Assembly: GCF_003991205.1 (NCBI RefSeq)
Contig: NZ_RXOZ01000033.1
Location: 62,001 to 126,000, forward strand
Source: Georgenia sp. SYP-B2076
GTDB lineage: Bacteria > Actinomycetota > Actinomycetes > Actinomycetales > Actinomycetaceae
DNA length: 64,000 bases
Reading direction: 5' to 3'
Shown: piece by piece, positions 55,809 to 64,000 of the stretch
Position numbering within the stretch: the first letter of the stretch is position 1
Layout of the letters: each line of letters opens with the position of its first letter
The notes under the pieces: generated by a model
Told to the model about the DNA's origin: nothing
Database searches by the model: none
What the model saw: the letters and a program-made list of their open reading frames with translations, nothing else
Translations under genes and position numbers: made by a program

Positions 55809-56387
55809 ATGGCACGGCTGACGATCCCGGTGAGGCTCCGATGGAGCGACATCGACGGCTACCAACACGTCAACAACGCGAAGATGTTCACCATCCTCGA
55901 GGAGGTGCGCATCGCCGCCTTCTGGGCGAGCACGCCCGGCGACGCGGAGTTCGACGGCGGTGCCGTGGCCGGCGGCGGACCGGTGGCCGGCGGCGGACCG
56001 GCCGGTTCGGAAGCGACCGCTCCCGAGGGCGCCGCGACGGACGACGGCGCGCGGCCGGGCACGAAGGTCCTCGCCACCGGTCCGGGCTCGGGCACGAACA
56101 CCTACATCGCCCGGCAGGAGATCGAGTACCTCGCGCCGGTGCCGTACACGCTGCGGCCGCTGCCGGTGGAGCTGTGGATCTCGCGCCTCGGCGGCGCGAG
56201 CCTGGACGTCTGCTACGAGATCCCCGGCCCGGACGGCGTGGCGGCCCGCGCCATGACCACGATCGTCCTCATCGACGAGAAGAGCGGCAGGCCGCGACGC
56301 ATGACGGAGGCGGAGCGCGCGACGTGGGCGGCCTTCCTCGACGCCCCGGTACAGTTCCGCCGCCGCCCCGACGGCACCGACGCGTAG
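55809..56387 (+). CDS. Hotdog-fold acyl-CoA thioesterase
   Basis: The 192-aa protein is of the YbgC/4-hydroxybenzoyl-CoA thioesterase type: VRLRWSDIDGYQHVNNAKMFTI carries the catalytic Asp and the HVNN motif, and EIEYLAPVPYTLRPLPVELW follows. Between these two blocks a Gly/Ala-rich insert of about 40 residues (VAGGGPVAGGGPAG...) is unusual and partly a DNA repeat. ATG 55809 follows GGGAGGG. The position after ettA is conserved (compare Rv2475c near Rv2477c). The acyl substrate is unknown. Confidence 0.88.
   Translation: MARLTIPVRLRWSDIDGYQHVNNAKMFTILEEVRIAAFWASTPGDAEFDGGAVAGGGPVAGGGPAGSEATAPEGAATDDGARPGTKVLATGPGSGTNTYIARQEIEYLAPVPYTLRPLPVELWISRLGGASLDVCYEIPGPDGVAARAMTTIVLIDEKSGRPRRMTEAERATWAAFLDAPVQFRRRPDGTDA
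55965..56000 (+). repeat. 18-bp in-frame tandem repeat, two copies
   Basis: Two exact 18-nt units (55965-55982, 55983-56000) encode the repeated VAGGGP in the thioesterase insert. Confidence 0.85.
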
Positions 56388-56411
56388 GCCCGCGCGCGGG
56401 GTGTTGGACCG

Positions 56412-57446
56412 TCAGCTGAGCAGGCCGCGGACGGCCTTCTCGACGGCGCCGTGGGTGTCCGGCGGGGTCGCCTCCGACGGGGCGCCGACCTTCCTGGCCA
56501 GCGCCGGGTCGATCGTCTCGCCGCGCTCGGCCAGGTTGATGACTCGGGCGTCGACGTAGGAGGCGCGCGCCACCGCCGGGGTGTTGCCCAGGTAGGCGGC
56601 CACGGACTTCACCGCCGCCCGCTCGGCGCGCTTGCGGGCGGTGGCGGTGGCCGCCCCCGGGGTGCGCCTGGCCAGCTCCAGCGCGGCCAGCACCGTGCCG
56701 TGCCAGGTGCGGAAGTCCTTCGCGGAGGCGTCCGCGCCGAGGCGGAGCTTGATGTAGTCGTTGATGTCGCCGCTGGTGATGTCGTGCCAGCCGCGGTCGT
56801 CCTGGTAGGCGAGCAGCTCCTCGCCGCCGCCGCGCCGGCGGCGCATCGTCGTCAGGGGCGCGACGAGCTCGTCGTCGTGCAGCTCCAGCCGCCGGGCCTG
56901 CCCGGACTTGGCGCGGTACGCGAAGGTGAGCCGGCCGTCCTGGCCGATGCGCACGTGCCGCTTGCGCAGCGTGGCCAGCCCGTAGCTGCCGTTCTCGTCG
57001 GCGTAGGTCTCCCCGCCCACCCGGAAGAACCCCAGGTCGAGCAGCCGGAAGGCCACCGCCAGGGCGCGTTCCTTCGGCATGCCGGGCTTGCGGAGGTCCA
57101 TCGTGACCCGCCGCCGCGCGGCCGGCAGGCGCTCGGCCAGCTCGAGGACGCGCTCGTGCTTGGCGGCGTCGCGCGTGGCGCGCCAGGCGGGGTGGTACAG
57201 GTACTGTCGGCGCCCGGCGTCGTCGGTGCCGACGGCCTGGATGTGGCCGTTGGGGTCCGGGCAGATCCACACGTCCCGCCAGGCCGGCGGGATCACGAGG
57301 GACCTGCAGCGGGCCACGACCTCGGGGTCCGTCACCCGCGTGCCGTCCGGGTTGAGGTAGGAGAACCCCTTGCCCGCGCGGCGGCGGCCGTACCCGGGCT
57401 TCTCCGGGTGCGACCGCCGCAGGCGCACGCCGACGACCGTCTTCAT
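56412..57446 (-). CDS. DNA topoisomerase IB
   Basis: This 344-aa enzyme is of the eukaryote/poxvirus-like type IB, relaxing supercoils through a 3'-phosphotyrosine. It has KGFSYLNPDG at the N-terminus, VIPPAWRDVWICPDPNGHIQ, the catalytic region RKRHV, KDFRTWHGT and the nucleophile Tyr297 in VARASYVDARVI. Bacterial TopIB genes are accessory and scattered. ATG 57446 is 6 nt from CAGACT (57453-57458), a possible leaderless box. The gene is convergent with the thioesterase at 55.8 kb. Confidence 0.92.
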   Translation of the reverse strand: MKTVVGVRLRRSHPEKPGYGRRRAGKGFSYLNPDGTRVTDPEVVARCRSLVIPPAWRDVWICPDPNGHIQAVGTDDAGRRQYLYHPAWRATRDAAKHERVLELAERLPAARRRVTMDLRKPGMPKERALAVAFRLLDLGFFRVGGETYADENGSYGLATLRKRHVRIGQDGRLTFAYRAKSGQARRLELHDDELVAPLTTMRRRRGGGEELLAYQDDRGWHDITSGDINDYIKLRLGADASAKDFRTWHGTVLAALELARRTPGAATATARKRAERAAVKSVAAYLGNTPAVARASYVDARVINLAERGETIDPALARKVGAPSEATPPDTHGAVEKAVRGLLS

Positions 57447-57499
57447 GAGGCCAGTCTGGGCAGCGGGTCGCCGCGCCGCCACGCGAAGGGGGCGGCGCG

Positions 57500-57562
57500 G
57501 GTGGCCGGCGGCGCGGCGCGGGTGGCCGGCGGCGCGGCGCCGGTGGCCGGCGGCGCGGCGCA
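57500..57562. repeat. 21-bp tandem repeat, three copies
   Basis: Three near-identical GC-only units (57500-57520, 57521-57541, 57542-57562) fill the 134-bp gap between tesB and the topoisomerase gene. The core GGTGGCCGGCGGCG recurs. Confidence 0.85.
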
Positions 57563-57580
57563 GGCCGGACCGCCGGGGAC

Positions 57581-58489
57581 CTACCGCGCGTCCGGCACGC
57601 GCACCATGCCCTCCTGCGCGACGGTGGCGACGTGGGTGCCGGAGCGGTCGAAGACCTTCGCGATCCCGAGGCCCCGACCGCCCTGCGCGCTGGGGGAGTG
57701 CTGGACGAAGAGCAGCCACTCGTTGACGGAGACGGGACGGTGCCACCACATGCTGTGGTCGAGGCTCGCGACGCTCAGGCCCGCCGTCTGCCAGCTGAGC
57801 CCGTGCTCGCGGAGCACCGGCTCGAGCATCACCTGGTCGCAGGCGTAGGCGAGCAGCGCGCGGTGCTGGAGCTGGGTGGTGCCCTCCGGCAGCGGGGAGC
57901 GCGCCCGCATCCACAGCATCTGCTCGTCCGTGCGCTCCTGGGTGGGGCGCAGGTAGACGTTCTCGCCGACGTGGCGGATGTCGAAGCCCGCGATGGAGGA
58001 CATGAACCGCGCGGCGGGGTCGTCGATGGCGCTGAAGAGGGTGATGGCGCTGGTCAGCCCCTCGGGGTCGGGGGCGTCGGGGGCGCGCTCGCTGTGGTCC
58101 CGCCCGGGTTGGTCCTCCTGGTAGGAGCTGATCATCGACAGGATGGGCTTGTCGTGCTGGAGGGCGTGGGTGCGGCGGGTGCTGAAGGAGCGGCCGTCGT
58201 GGAGGCGCTCCACGGCGAACGTGATCGGGACGTCGAGGCGGCCCGGCCGGAGGAAGTACCCGTGCACGGAGTGGAGCTGGCGCACGCCGTCGCCGTCGTC
58301 GGGCAGGGTCTCCCCGGCCGCGATGATGGACTGGGCGAGCACCTGCCCGCCGTAGACGCGGGCGTTGAGCTGCGGCAGGGACGTGCCGGAGAACTGGTCG
58401 TCGCCCAGGCGCTCCAGCCGCAGCGTCCGCAGCACGGAGGCCAGGGGTTCGCCGGCGGTCGGGGGGACGGTCAGGGGACGCTCGGGCAT
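57581..58489 (-). CDS. tesB: Acyl-CoA thioesterase II
   Basis: The 302-aa double-hotdog enzyme hydrolyses medium- to long-chain acyl-CoAs. It has RVYGGQVLAQSIIAA, VHGYFLRPG, RSFSTRRTHALQ and, in the second half, LSVASLDHSMWWHRP, all typical of TesB. ATG 58489 follows AAGGAGCG, a good site. It lies 49 bp downstream of the globin gene on the same strand. Confidence 0.95.
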   Translation of the reverse strand: MPERPLTVPPTAGEPLASVLRTLRLERLGDDQFSGTSLPQLNARVYGGQVLAQSIIAAGETLPDDGDGVRQLHSVHGYFLRPGRLDVPITFAVERLHDGRSFSTRRTHALQHDKPILSMISSYQEDQPGRDHSERAPDAPDPEGLTSAITLFSAIDDPAARFMSSIAGFDIRHVGENVYLRPTQERTDEQMLWMRARSPLPEGTTQLQHRALLAYACDQVMLEPVLREHGLSWQTAGLSVASLDHSMWWHRPVSVNEWLLFVQHSPSAQGGRGLGIAKVFDRSGTHVATVAQEGMVRVPDAR

Positions 58490-58538
58490 CCGCGCTCCTT
58501 ACAGGTGGTTCGGGACAGACGGTTCGGGGAGGCGCGGC

Positions 58539-58955
58539 TCAGATGAGCGGCGCCCGGCTCGCGTCCGGGGTGTTGACCATCGCGTGCGCGGCGCGCACGA
58601 GGTAGTCCCAGAGCTGCCGCTCGAGCTCGGGCGCCAGGTCGAGCTCGTCGACGGCGTCGCGCATGTGGCTCAGCCACCGTTCCCGCGCGTCGGGGGTGAC
58701 GGCGAAGGGCATGTGGCGGCGGCGCAGCATGGGGTGGCCGCGGCGCTCGGAGTACGTGGTGGGCCCGCCCCAGTACTGCTCCAGGAACATCCGCAGGCGC
58801 TCCTCGGCGCCTTCCCAGTCGTCCTGGGGGTACAGCGGCGCGAGCCCCGCGTCGGCGCGGACGCCCTGGTAGAAGCGGTGGACGAGGCGCGTGAAGGTGT
58901 CGTGCCCGCCCATGCTCTCGTAGAGCGAGGCCATCTCGAGGGGGTTGGTGCTCAC
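58539..58955 (-). CDS. glbO: Group II truncated haemoglobin (trHbO)
   Basis: The 138-aa globin has the 2/2 fold with ESMGGHDTFTRLVHRFYQGV, LYPQDDWEGAEERL, FLEQYWGGPTTYSERRGHP (the Trp-Gly-Gly and the region before the proximal His) and LRRRHMPFAVT. It binds O2/NO and is linked to respiration and nitrosative stress in mycobacteria. GTG 58955 lies 6 nt from GATGAT (58962-58967), a possible leaderless box, and 18 nt after ptsI. The ettA-thioesterase-glbO neighbourhood matches M. tuberculosis. Confidence 0.95.
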   Translation of the reverse strand: MSTNPLEMASLYESMGGHDTFTRLVHRFYQGVRADAGLAPLYPQDDWEGAEERLRMFLEQYWGGPTTYSERRGHPMLRRRHMPFAVTPDARERWLSHMRDAVDELDLAPELERQLWDYLVRAAHAMVNTPDASRAPLI

Positions 58956-58973
58956 CCGGCCATCATCCCAGGC

Positions 58974-60782
58974 TCACAGGCCCAGCTCCGTCAGCACCGG
59001 CAGACCCGCGCGCACCGCGGCGCGGGCGGCCTCCGCGGACTCCGCGTCGACGGCGGCGCGGGCCAGCTCGCGGCAGCGCTGGAGGTCCGTGGCCCCCAGC
59101 ACCGCGGCGACGTCCGCCAGGGCCCGCGGGGTCATGGACAGGCTGGAGACGCCTAGGCCGACGAGCACGACGGCGAGCGCCGGGTCGGAGGCCGCCTCCC
59201 CGCACACGCCCACCGGGCGGGACTGCTGGGCGCCGCCGCGGCAGGTCTCCTCCACCAGGCGCAGCACCGCCGGCTGCCAGGAGGTGGACAGCTCGGCGAG
59301 CGAGCCGAGCATCCGGTCGGCGGCCATCGCGTACTGCGTGAGGTCGTTCGTGCCGATGGAGGCGAAGGCGGCCCGCGCGAGGATCGGCCCGGCCAGCAGG
59401 GCGGCGCTGGGGACCTCGACCATCACTCCCGCCGTGGTGAGCCCGTGCCTGGCGCACGACGCGACGAACTCCTCGGTCTCGGGCACGGTCGCGATCATCG
59501 GGGCCATCACCCAGACGTCGGCGGACTCCGCCGCGGCCGCCTGCGCGATGGCCTCGAGCTGGTGCTCGAGCACCTCCGGGGCGCGGCGCGCCGTCCGCAG
59601 GCCCCGCACGCCGAGCGCGGGGTTCGCCTCCTGGGTGTCGGTGACGAACGGCATGGGCTTGTCGGCGCCGGCGTCGAGGGTGCGGATGACGACCTTCCGG
59701 CCGGGGAACGCGGCCAGGACGGTGCGGTAGGCGGTCACCTGTTCCTCGACGCTGGGCTCCTGGCCGCGGTCCAGGAAGCAGAACTCCGTGCGGAACAGGC
59801 CCACCCCCTCCGCGCCGGCGTCGGCCGCCGCGCGGGCGCCGGCCGGGTCGCCGACGTTGGCCAGCAGGGCCACGGGGTGGCCGTCGGCGGTCTGCCCGGA
59901 GCCGGCGAAGGTGCGCACCTGTGCGGCGCGCTCGGCCGCGCGCCGCACCGCGGCCTCGTCGGGCGCCAGGTCGATGGTGCCCGCGGCGCCGTCGACGAGC
60001 ACGACGCGGCCCTCGGTCAGCGCCGCGGCGTCCGTGACGCCCACGACGGCGGGGATGCCCAGGGCGCGGGCGAGGATGGCGGTGTGCGACGTCGGGCCGC
60101 CCTCGACGGTGACGATGGCCCGGACCCGCGCCGGGTCGAGCAGCGCGGTGTCGGCGGGGGCGAGGTCGCGGGCGACGAGGACGAACGGCTCGTCCCGCTG
60201 CGGGACGCCGGGCACGGGGGCGCCGGTGAGGACGGCGATCAGGCGGTCCCGCACGTCGGCGACGTCCCGGGCCCGCTCGGCCATGTAGCCGCCCAGCGCC
60301 CGGAACTTGTCGGCCACCTCGCCCGCCGCCTCCCACGTCGCGCGGGCGGCGGGGAGCCGGTCGGTGGTCACCTTCTTCGCGGCGGAGCGCAGGAGGCTGC
60401 GGTCGCTGGCCATCTGCGCGGTGGTCTCGAGCAGCTCGCGCCGCTCGCCCTCCACGGTGGCGGCCGACGCCTTGAGTGCGGCGGAGACCTCAGCGGCCGC
60501 CTCGGCGATGCGGGCGGCCTCGGCCTCGACGTCGACGTCGTCGCCCAGCCGGGCGCTGGCCGGTTCCCCTGCCGGTTCGCTCAGTCGCGCCACGGGGCCC
60601 GCGGCCTGGCCGGCGCTGACGCCCACGCCCCTCAGGACCGTGGCGCCCGCCGGCGGCGCGGCGGGCGCGCCCAGGGGGGCGGACGGCGGGTTGAGGGGCT
60701 CGGGCGGACCCCCGGCGGGGGCTGCGGCGGTGGGGGCTGTGGCGGCTCGCGGGGCGCCGGTGCCCTGCTGCTCGGTGCTCAT
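58974..60782 (-). CDS. ptsI: PTS enzyme I (phosphoenolpyruvate-protein phosphotransferase)
   Basis: Enzyme I starts the PTS by taking phosphate from PEP and passing it to HPr. The 602-aa protein has the phospho-acceptor His233 in GGPTSHTAILARALGIPAVVG and the PEP-binding domain with GLFRTEFCFLDR, VVIRTLDAGADKPMPF, ANPALGVRGLR and VGVCGEAASDP. An N-terminal Pro/Ala-rich extension of about 48 residues precedes the usual VLRGVGVSAG start. ATG 60782 is chosen; a pair of ATGs 13 codons upstream is possible. It is divergent from the EIIB gene, so the general and sugar-specific PTS genes share one control region. Confidence 0.93.
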   Translation of the reverse strand: MSTEQQGTGAPRAATAPTAAAPAGGPPEPLNPPSAPLGAPAAPPAGATVLRGVGVSAGQAAGPVARLSEPAGEPASARLGDDVDVEAEAARIAEAAAEVSAALKASAATVEGERRELLETTAQMASDRSLLRSAAKKVTTDRLPAARATWEAAGEVADKFRALGGYMAERARDVADVRDRLIAVLTGAPVPGVPQRDEPFVLVARDLAPADTALLDPARVRAIVTVEGGPTSHTAILARALGIPAVVGVTDAAALTEGRVVLVDGAAGTIDLAPDEAAVRRAAERAAQVRTFAGSGQTADGHPVALLANVGDPAGARAAADAGAEGVGLFRTEFCFLDRGQEPSVEEQVTAYRTVLAAFPGRKVVIRTLDAGADKPMPFVTDTQEANPALGVRGLRTARRAPEVLEHQLEAIAQAAAAESADVWVMAPMIATVPETEEFVASCARHGLTTAGVMVEVPSAALLAGPILARAAFASIGTNDLTQYAMAADRMLGSLAELSTSWQPAVLRLVEETCRGGAQQSRPVGVCGEAASDPALAVVLVGLGVSSLSMTPRALADVAAVLGATDLQRCRELARAAVDAESAEAARAAVRAGLPVLTELGL

Positions 60783-60904
60783 CTGCGTTCCCGTCGACGG
60801 CGGATGCTTTGGGGTCATCATGCCGCTGACCGGCTGCGCTGTCCCTCCCGGCGTTCCCTGTGAGCGACGTCGCAGTTCTGGCGGGCGGCCCTTCGGCGCG
60901 CAGG

Positions 60905-60910
60905 TAGGCT
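60905..60910 (+). promoter_or_regulatory. Candidate -10 box (TAGGCT) for the EIIB gene
   Basis: TAGGCT lies in the 188-bp ptsI/EIIB divergent region; transcription near 60917 gives a leader of about 54 nt. Confidence 0.45.
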
Positions 60911-60970
60911 TGGCGGATGAGACGGCGGGCACTCGTGCCCGCGTGAGAAGCGTGAGTGTGGAGGTAGCAG

Positions 60971-61201
60971 ATGAGCAAGGCCGAAGACATCCTGGCCGCC
61001 CTGGGAGGTGCCCCCAACGTCGTCGAGGTGGAGCCGTGCATCACCCGGCTGCGCGTGGAGGTCCGCGACCCCGCCGCGGTGGGGGAGGGGGACCTGAAGT
61101 CGACGGGTGCCTTCGGGGTCGTCCGCTCGGGGCGCGTGGTCCAGATTGTCGTGGGCCCCGAGGCCGACGGCCTGGCCGAGGAGATCGCCGCCCTGCTCTG
61201 A
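60971..61201 (+). CDS. PTS EIIB component, glucose/sucrose type, free-standing
   Basis: The 76-aa protein is a single EIIB domain. The phospho-acceptor Cys23 is in EPCITRLRVEVRD, the glucose/GlcNAc/sucrose family motif, and GAFGVVRSGRVVQIVVGPEAD follows. In most bacteria this domain is fused to EIIC; here it is separate. A partial EIIC lies 2.5 kb away at the window end and is its likely partner. ATG 60971 follows GGAGGT. A long perfect hairpin follows the stop codon. Confidence 0.92.
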   Translation: MSKAEDILAALGGAPNVVEVEPCITRLRVEVRDPAAVGEGDLKSTGAFGVVRSGRVVQIVVGPEADGLAEEIAALL

Positions 61202-61219
61202 CCCGGCGGCTCGGACCCG

Positions 61220-61260
61220 GTGCCCGGTGCGGGCGCGCCCAGCGCGCCCGCACCGGGCAC
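61220..61260 (+). terminator. 18-bp perfect hairpin after the EIIB gene
   Basis: 61220-61237 pairs fully with 61243-61260 around a 5-nt loop. It separates EIIB from malQ. Confidence 0.85.
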
Positions 61261-61418
61261 GACCATGTCCGGGCCCGGGCGCCCGCACGTCCCGGGACCG
61301 GACGAGAAGCACGCCGACGGCCGGCCGGCGTGGTCCGCGAAGGCCGTGACGCCGTCGTTCTGGCAGGATCGAGGACTCACGCCGCCGACCGTGGCCGTGC
61401 CGGACGAGTAGGAGCGAG

Positions 61419-63575
61419 ATGACGTCAACGCCAGCCCCGGTCACCGAGGTTCCCAGCGAGGCCCTGCGGCGGCTCGCCGACGCGTGCGAGGTGGCCACGG
61501 AGTTCTGGGACTTCACCGGTCACCACCGGGTGGTCTCGGCCGCGACGATCCGCGCGGTCCTCACCGCGCTCGGGGTGCCGTGCCGCACCGACGCCGACGT
61601 GCCGGCGGCCCTCGCCGAGGTCGAGGCGGCGCCGTGGCGCTCGCCCCTGCCGCCGTCGGTGGTGGTGCGCGGCGGCCGCGAGCACGACCTGGCCGTCCAC
61701 GTCCCCGACGGCGAGTCCGTCACCGTGCACGTCGAGCTCGAGGGCGGCGCCCGTCGCGTCCTGGCCCAGCGCGACGCGCAGGTCGAGCCCCGCGACGTCG
61801 ACGGCGTCCTGACCGCGCGGACGACCGTCGTGCTGCCCGCCGACCTGCCCGAGGGCTGGCACGAGATCGTCGCCGAGATCTCGGGGGCGGGCACCTTCAC
61901 GACGGCGCTCGCCGTCACCCCCGACCGGCTGCCGGAGCCGTCCGGCGCGACCTCCCGCGGCTGGGGCTTCATGGCCCAGCTGTACTCGGTGCGCTCCGCG
62001 CGCTCCTGGGGCGTCGGGGACCTGGCCGACCTGGCCGAGCTGACGAGCTTCTTCGGTGAGCTGGGCGCGGACTTCCTCCTGATCAACCCCCTGCACGCGG
62101 CCGAGCCGACGGGGCACATGACGCCGTCGCCCTACCTGCCCGTGACCCGGCGCTTCGTCAACCCGCTGTACATCCGGCCCGAGCAGATCCCCGAGACCGC
62201 CTACCTGCCCGGCCCGCAGCGGGCCCTCGTGGAATGGGCGGCCGAGGAGGTCCGGCCCGTCAACGCCACCACCGACCCCATCGACCGGGACGCCTCCTGG
62301 ACGGCGAAGCGGCAGGCGCTGGAGGTCATCCACGCGGTGGGGCGCAGCAGGTCCCGGCAGCGCTCGCTCGCGCGTTTCCGCGCCGCGGAGGGCAAGGGGC
62401 TCGAGGACTTCGCCCTGTGGTGCGCGCTGACGGAGAAGTACGCCGGCCGCCGGTGGCCCGACGAGCTGACGGACGTGCACTCCCCGTTCGTGGCGCGGGC
62501 GCGCCGCGACCTCGCCGACCGCGTGGACTTCTACGCCTGGCTGCAGTGGGTGGCCGACGAGCAGCTCGCCCACGCCCAGCGGGTGGCCAAGGAGTCCGGC
62601 ATGGGCATGGGCGTCATGCACGACCTGGCCGTGGGCGTGCACCCCGACAGCGCCGACGCCTGGGCGCAGCGCGAGGTCTTCGCCCAGGGCATCGGCGTGG
62701 GCGCACCGCCGGACATGTACAACCAGCAGGGCCAGAACTGGCACCAGCCGCCGTGGCGGCCCGACGCGCTGGCGCGGACCGCCTACGCCCCCCTGCGTGA
62801 CATGGCCCGCACGGTGCTGCGCCACGCCGGGGCGGTGCGCGTGGACCACATCATGGGCCTGTTCCGCCTGTGGTGGATCCCGGCCGGCATGGGCGCCGGC
62901 GACGGCACGTACGTGCGCTACGACCACGAGGCGATGGTGGGGGTGCTCATGCTCGAGGCCGCCCGCGCCGGCGCCGTGGTCATCGGCGAGGACCTCGGCA
63001 CGGTCGAGCCGTGGGTGCGGGACTACCTCACCGAGCGGGGCGTGCTGGGCACGTCCGTGCTGTGGTTCGAGAAGGACGAGCACAACCAGCCGCGCGAGCC
63101 CGAGGAGTACCGCCACCTGGTGCTGGCCACCGTGGACACCCACGACCTGCCGCCCGCCGCGGGCTACCTCGCCGAGGAGCACGTGGACCTGCGCGAGCGC
63201 CTCGGCCTGCTCATGGACCCGGTGGCGAAGGTACGCCTGGAGGCGCGCATGGAGCGCGAGCGGATGATCGCCCGGCTGCGCGAGCACGGGCTCGTGGGCG
63301 CCGCCCCGACGGAGCGGGAGATCATCGAGGCGCTGCACGCCTACATCGTCCGCACGCCCGCCGTCCTCGTCGGGGTCTCGCTGACCGATGCCGTGGGGGA
63401 GCGGCGCACCCAGAACCAGCCGGGCACGGACACCGAGTACCCCAACTGGAAGGTGCCCCTGGCGGACGGCGCCGAGCGGGTGGTCATGGTCGAGGACCTG
63501 CCCGGCTCCGCGCGCCTCCTCTCCCTGGTCGCCGCGGTGCGGGCGGCCCTCGGCGAGGACGACCGCCTGGCGTAG
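61419..63575 (+). CDS. malQ: 4-alpha-glucanotransferase (amylomaltase, GH77)
   Basis: MalQ transfers maltosyl and longer alpha-1,4-glucan units between maltodextrins, producing glucose. The 718-aa protein has an N-terminal beta-rich extension (about 1-170) seen in actinobacterial MalQ, then the GH77 barrel. The catalytic residues are the nucleophile Asp476 in RVDHIMGLFRLW, the acid/base Glu524 in GEDLGTV and Asp576 in DTHDLPP. ATG 61419 follows AGGAG. Its setting between PTS genes suggests a carbohydrate-use locus. The 218-bp gap upstream shows only the EIIB hairpin. Confidence 0.95.
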   Translation: MTSTPAPVTEVPSEALRRLADACEVATEFWDFTGHHRVVSAATIRAVLTALGVPCRTDADVPAALAEVEAAPWRSPLPPSVVVRGGREHDLAVHVPDGESVTVHVELEGGARRVLAQRDAQVEPRDVDGVLTARTTVVLPADLPEGWHEIVAEISGAGTFTTALAVTPDRLPEPSGATSRGWGFMAQLYSVRSARSWGVGDLADLAELTSFFGELGADFLLINPLHAAEPTGHMTPSPYLPVTRRFVNPLYIRPEQIPETAYLPGPQRALVEWAAEEVRPVNATTDPIDRDASWTAKRQALEVIHAVGRSRSRQRSLARFRAAEGKGLEDFALWCALTEKYAGRRWPDELTDVHSPFVARARRDLADRVDFYAWLQWVADEQLAHAQRVAKESGMGMGVMHDLAVGVHPDSADAWAQREVFAQGIGVGAPPDMYNQQGQNWHQPPWRPDALARTAYAPLRDMARTVLRHAGAVRVDHIMGLFRLWWIPAGMGAGDGTYVRYDHEAMVGVLMLEAARAGAVVIGEDLGTVEPWVRDYLTERGVLGTSVLWFEKDEHNQPREPEEYRHLVLATVDTHDLPPAAGYLAEEHVDLRERLGLLMDPVAKVRLEARMERERMIARLREHGLVGAAPTEREIIEALHAYIVRTPAVLVGVSLTDAVGERRTQNQPGTDTEYPNWKVPLADGAERVVMVEDLPGSARLLSLVAAVRAALGEDDRLA

Positions 63576-63696
63576 CGGGACGGCGACGGAACCGTAGCAG
63601 CAAGCGCTATCCGCGCTCCGTGCCCGGGATGCCCCGGCAGTGGTCGGTCCGCCGCCCCCGGGCGCCGGCGGCCTCGCTGCTCCTCGACGTGGGTCG

Positions 63697-64000
63697 CTAC
63701 CGGACGGGCCTCCCACGGCCGTCGTCGCCCTGGGCCCGGCCGGGCGCGGCCGTCCCCTCCTGGGCGGCGACGGCGCCCGCGTCGCCGGCCGGCACGGGCT
63801 GCGACTCCTCCTCGGCGGCGCGCCGGCCGGTCGTGACGGCGGCGGCCTGCTGGGCCTCGTCGAAGACCGAGGGGGCGCCGCCACCGGCGACGTCGCCCTC
63901 CTGCTCCCGGCCGGGCGTGCGCAGGTTCCATCTCTTGATCGCGAAGCTGAAGATGAGGTAGTAGACCACCGCGTACCCGAGCCCGATGACGATCAGCCAC
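63697..64000 (-). CDS. PTS EIIC component, C-terminal end (5' part outside window)
   Basis: Only the last 100 or so codons are in the window. The frame begins at the edge with WLIVIGLGYAVVYYLIFSFA, a final membrane helix, then IKRWNLRTPGRE, the conserved end of glucose/GlcNAc-type EIIC domains. A Gly/Ala/Glu-rich tail of about 65 residues (GDVAGGGAPSVFDEAQQ...) follows with no EIIB domain. This agrees with the separate EIIB gene at 60971. Its sugar cannot be told from this fragment. Confidence 0.85.
   Translation of the reverse strand, partial: WLIVIGLGYAVVYYLIFSFAIKRWNLRTPGREQEGDVAGGGAPSVFDEAQQAAAVTTGRRAAEEESQPVPAGDAGAVAAQEGTAAPGRAQGDDGRGRPVR

Noticed and set aside
57447-57580. CRISPR array from the regular repeats before the topoisomerase gene
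   Set aside because: The units are contiguous, GC-only and 21 bp, with no unique spacers and no cas genes; it is a minisatellite.

Overview
The window looks like a chromosome segment from a high-GC actinobacterium. GC is very high throughout, GTG starts are common, and a TANNNT -10 box often sits 6-8 nt before a start codon, as expected for leaderless mRNAs. The tmRNA tag ends in ALAA. Several gene orders match Mycobacterium tuberculosis as I remember it: pncB/clpS/DUF2017/murI/Rv1339-like hydrolase/rph/rdgB (Rv1330c-Rv1341) and ssbB/ettA/thioesterase/glbO (around Rv2478c-Rv2470). A member of the Micrococcales, perhaps near Georgenia or Cellulomonas, is my inference and has not been tested by alignment. 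Almost everything is core genome. I see no prophage, integrase, intact insertion sequence or CRISPR array.

Layout. 1-9.7 kb: the tail of a probable phosphoribosyltransferase/dienelactone-hydrolase fusion, then prfB-ftsE-ftsX-M23 peptidase (release factor 2, the FtsEX division complex and its likely cell-wall hydrolase), a convergent nickel-pincer (LarA-like) enzyme, smpB, and the ssrA tmRNA that SmpB serves. 9.7-19.5 kb: a Tat-exported multicopper oxidase, an M24 peptidase, a threonine-aldolase-like PLP enzyme, a two-gene ABC exporter, a class III CoA-transferase and an aldo/keto reductase. 19.5-23.7 kb: HU, nagB, and a DUF3039/superfamily 2 helicase pair. 23.7-32.9 kb: divergent pncB and clpS, DUF2017, murI, an MBL hydrolase, ppc, a MarR regulator, rph and rdgB.

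32.9-49.8 kb: a zinc alcohol dehydrogenase with a strong candidate operator, DUF3054 and degenerate-Nudix genes, tandem bcp thiol peroxidases, an amino-acid permease, a crcB-DUF190-crcB fluoride-export cluster, DUF779 plus an aldehyde dehydrogenase, the metNIQ methionine transporter, a frameshifted luciferase-like oxidoreductase, a DcsG-like ATP-grasp enzyme, orn, a CDF transporter and a TetR regulator. tRNA-Leu(TAG), tRNA-Lys(CTT), tRNA-His(GTG) and tRNA-Arg(TCT) are scattered through this part on the minus strand.

49.8-64 kb: two overlapping dynamin-like GTPases, an SsbB-like protein, EttA, two thioesterases, a topoisomerase IB, a group II truncated haemoglobin, then PTS genes (ptsI, a free-standing EIIB, and an EIIC cut by the window edge) around malQ.

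No clearly new multi-gene system stands out. The most notable signals are: a small dispersed repeat (GGTCATCTNCT-type, and three TGACCGGTCA palindromes) at three gene 3' ends; a stand-alone LarA-like gene; unassigned operator-like palindromes before adh, the aldehyde dehydrogenase and metQ; divergent leaderless pncB/clpS promoters packed into 59 bp; and a one-base frameshift in a flavin oxidoreductase.
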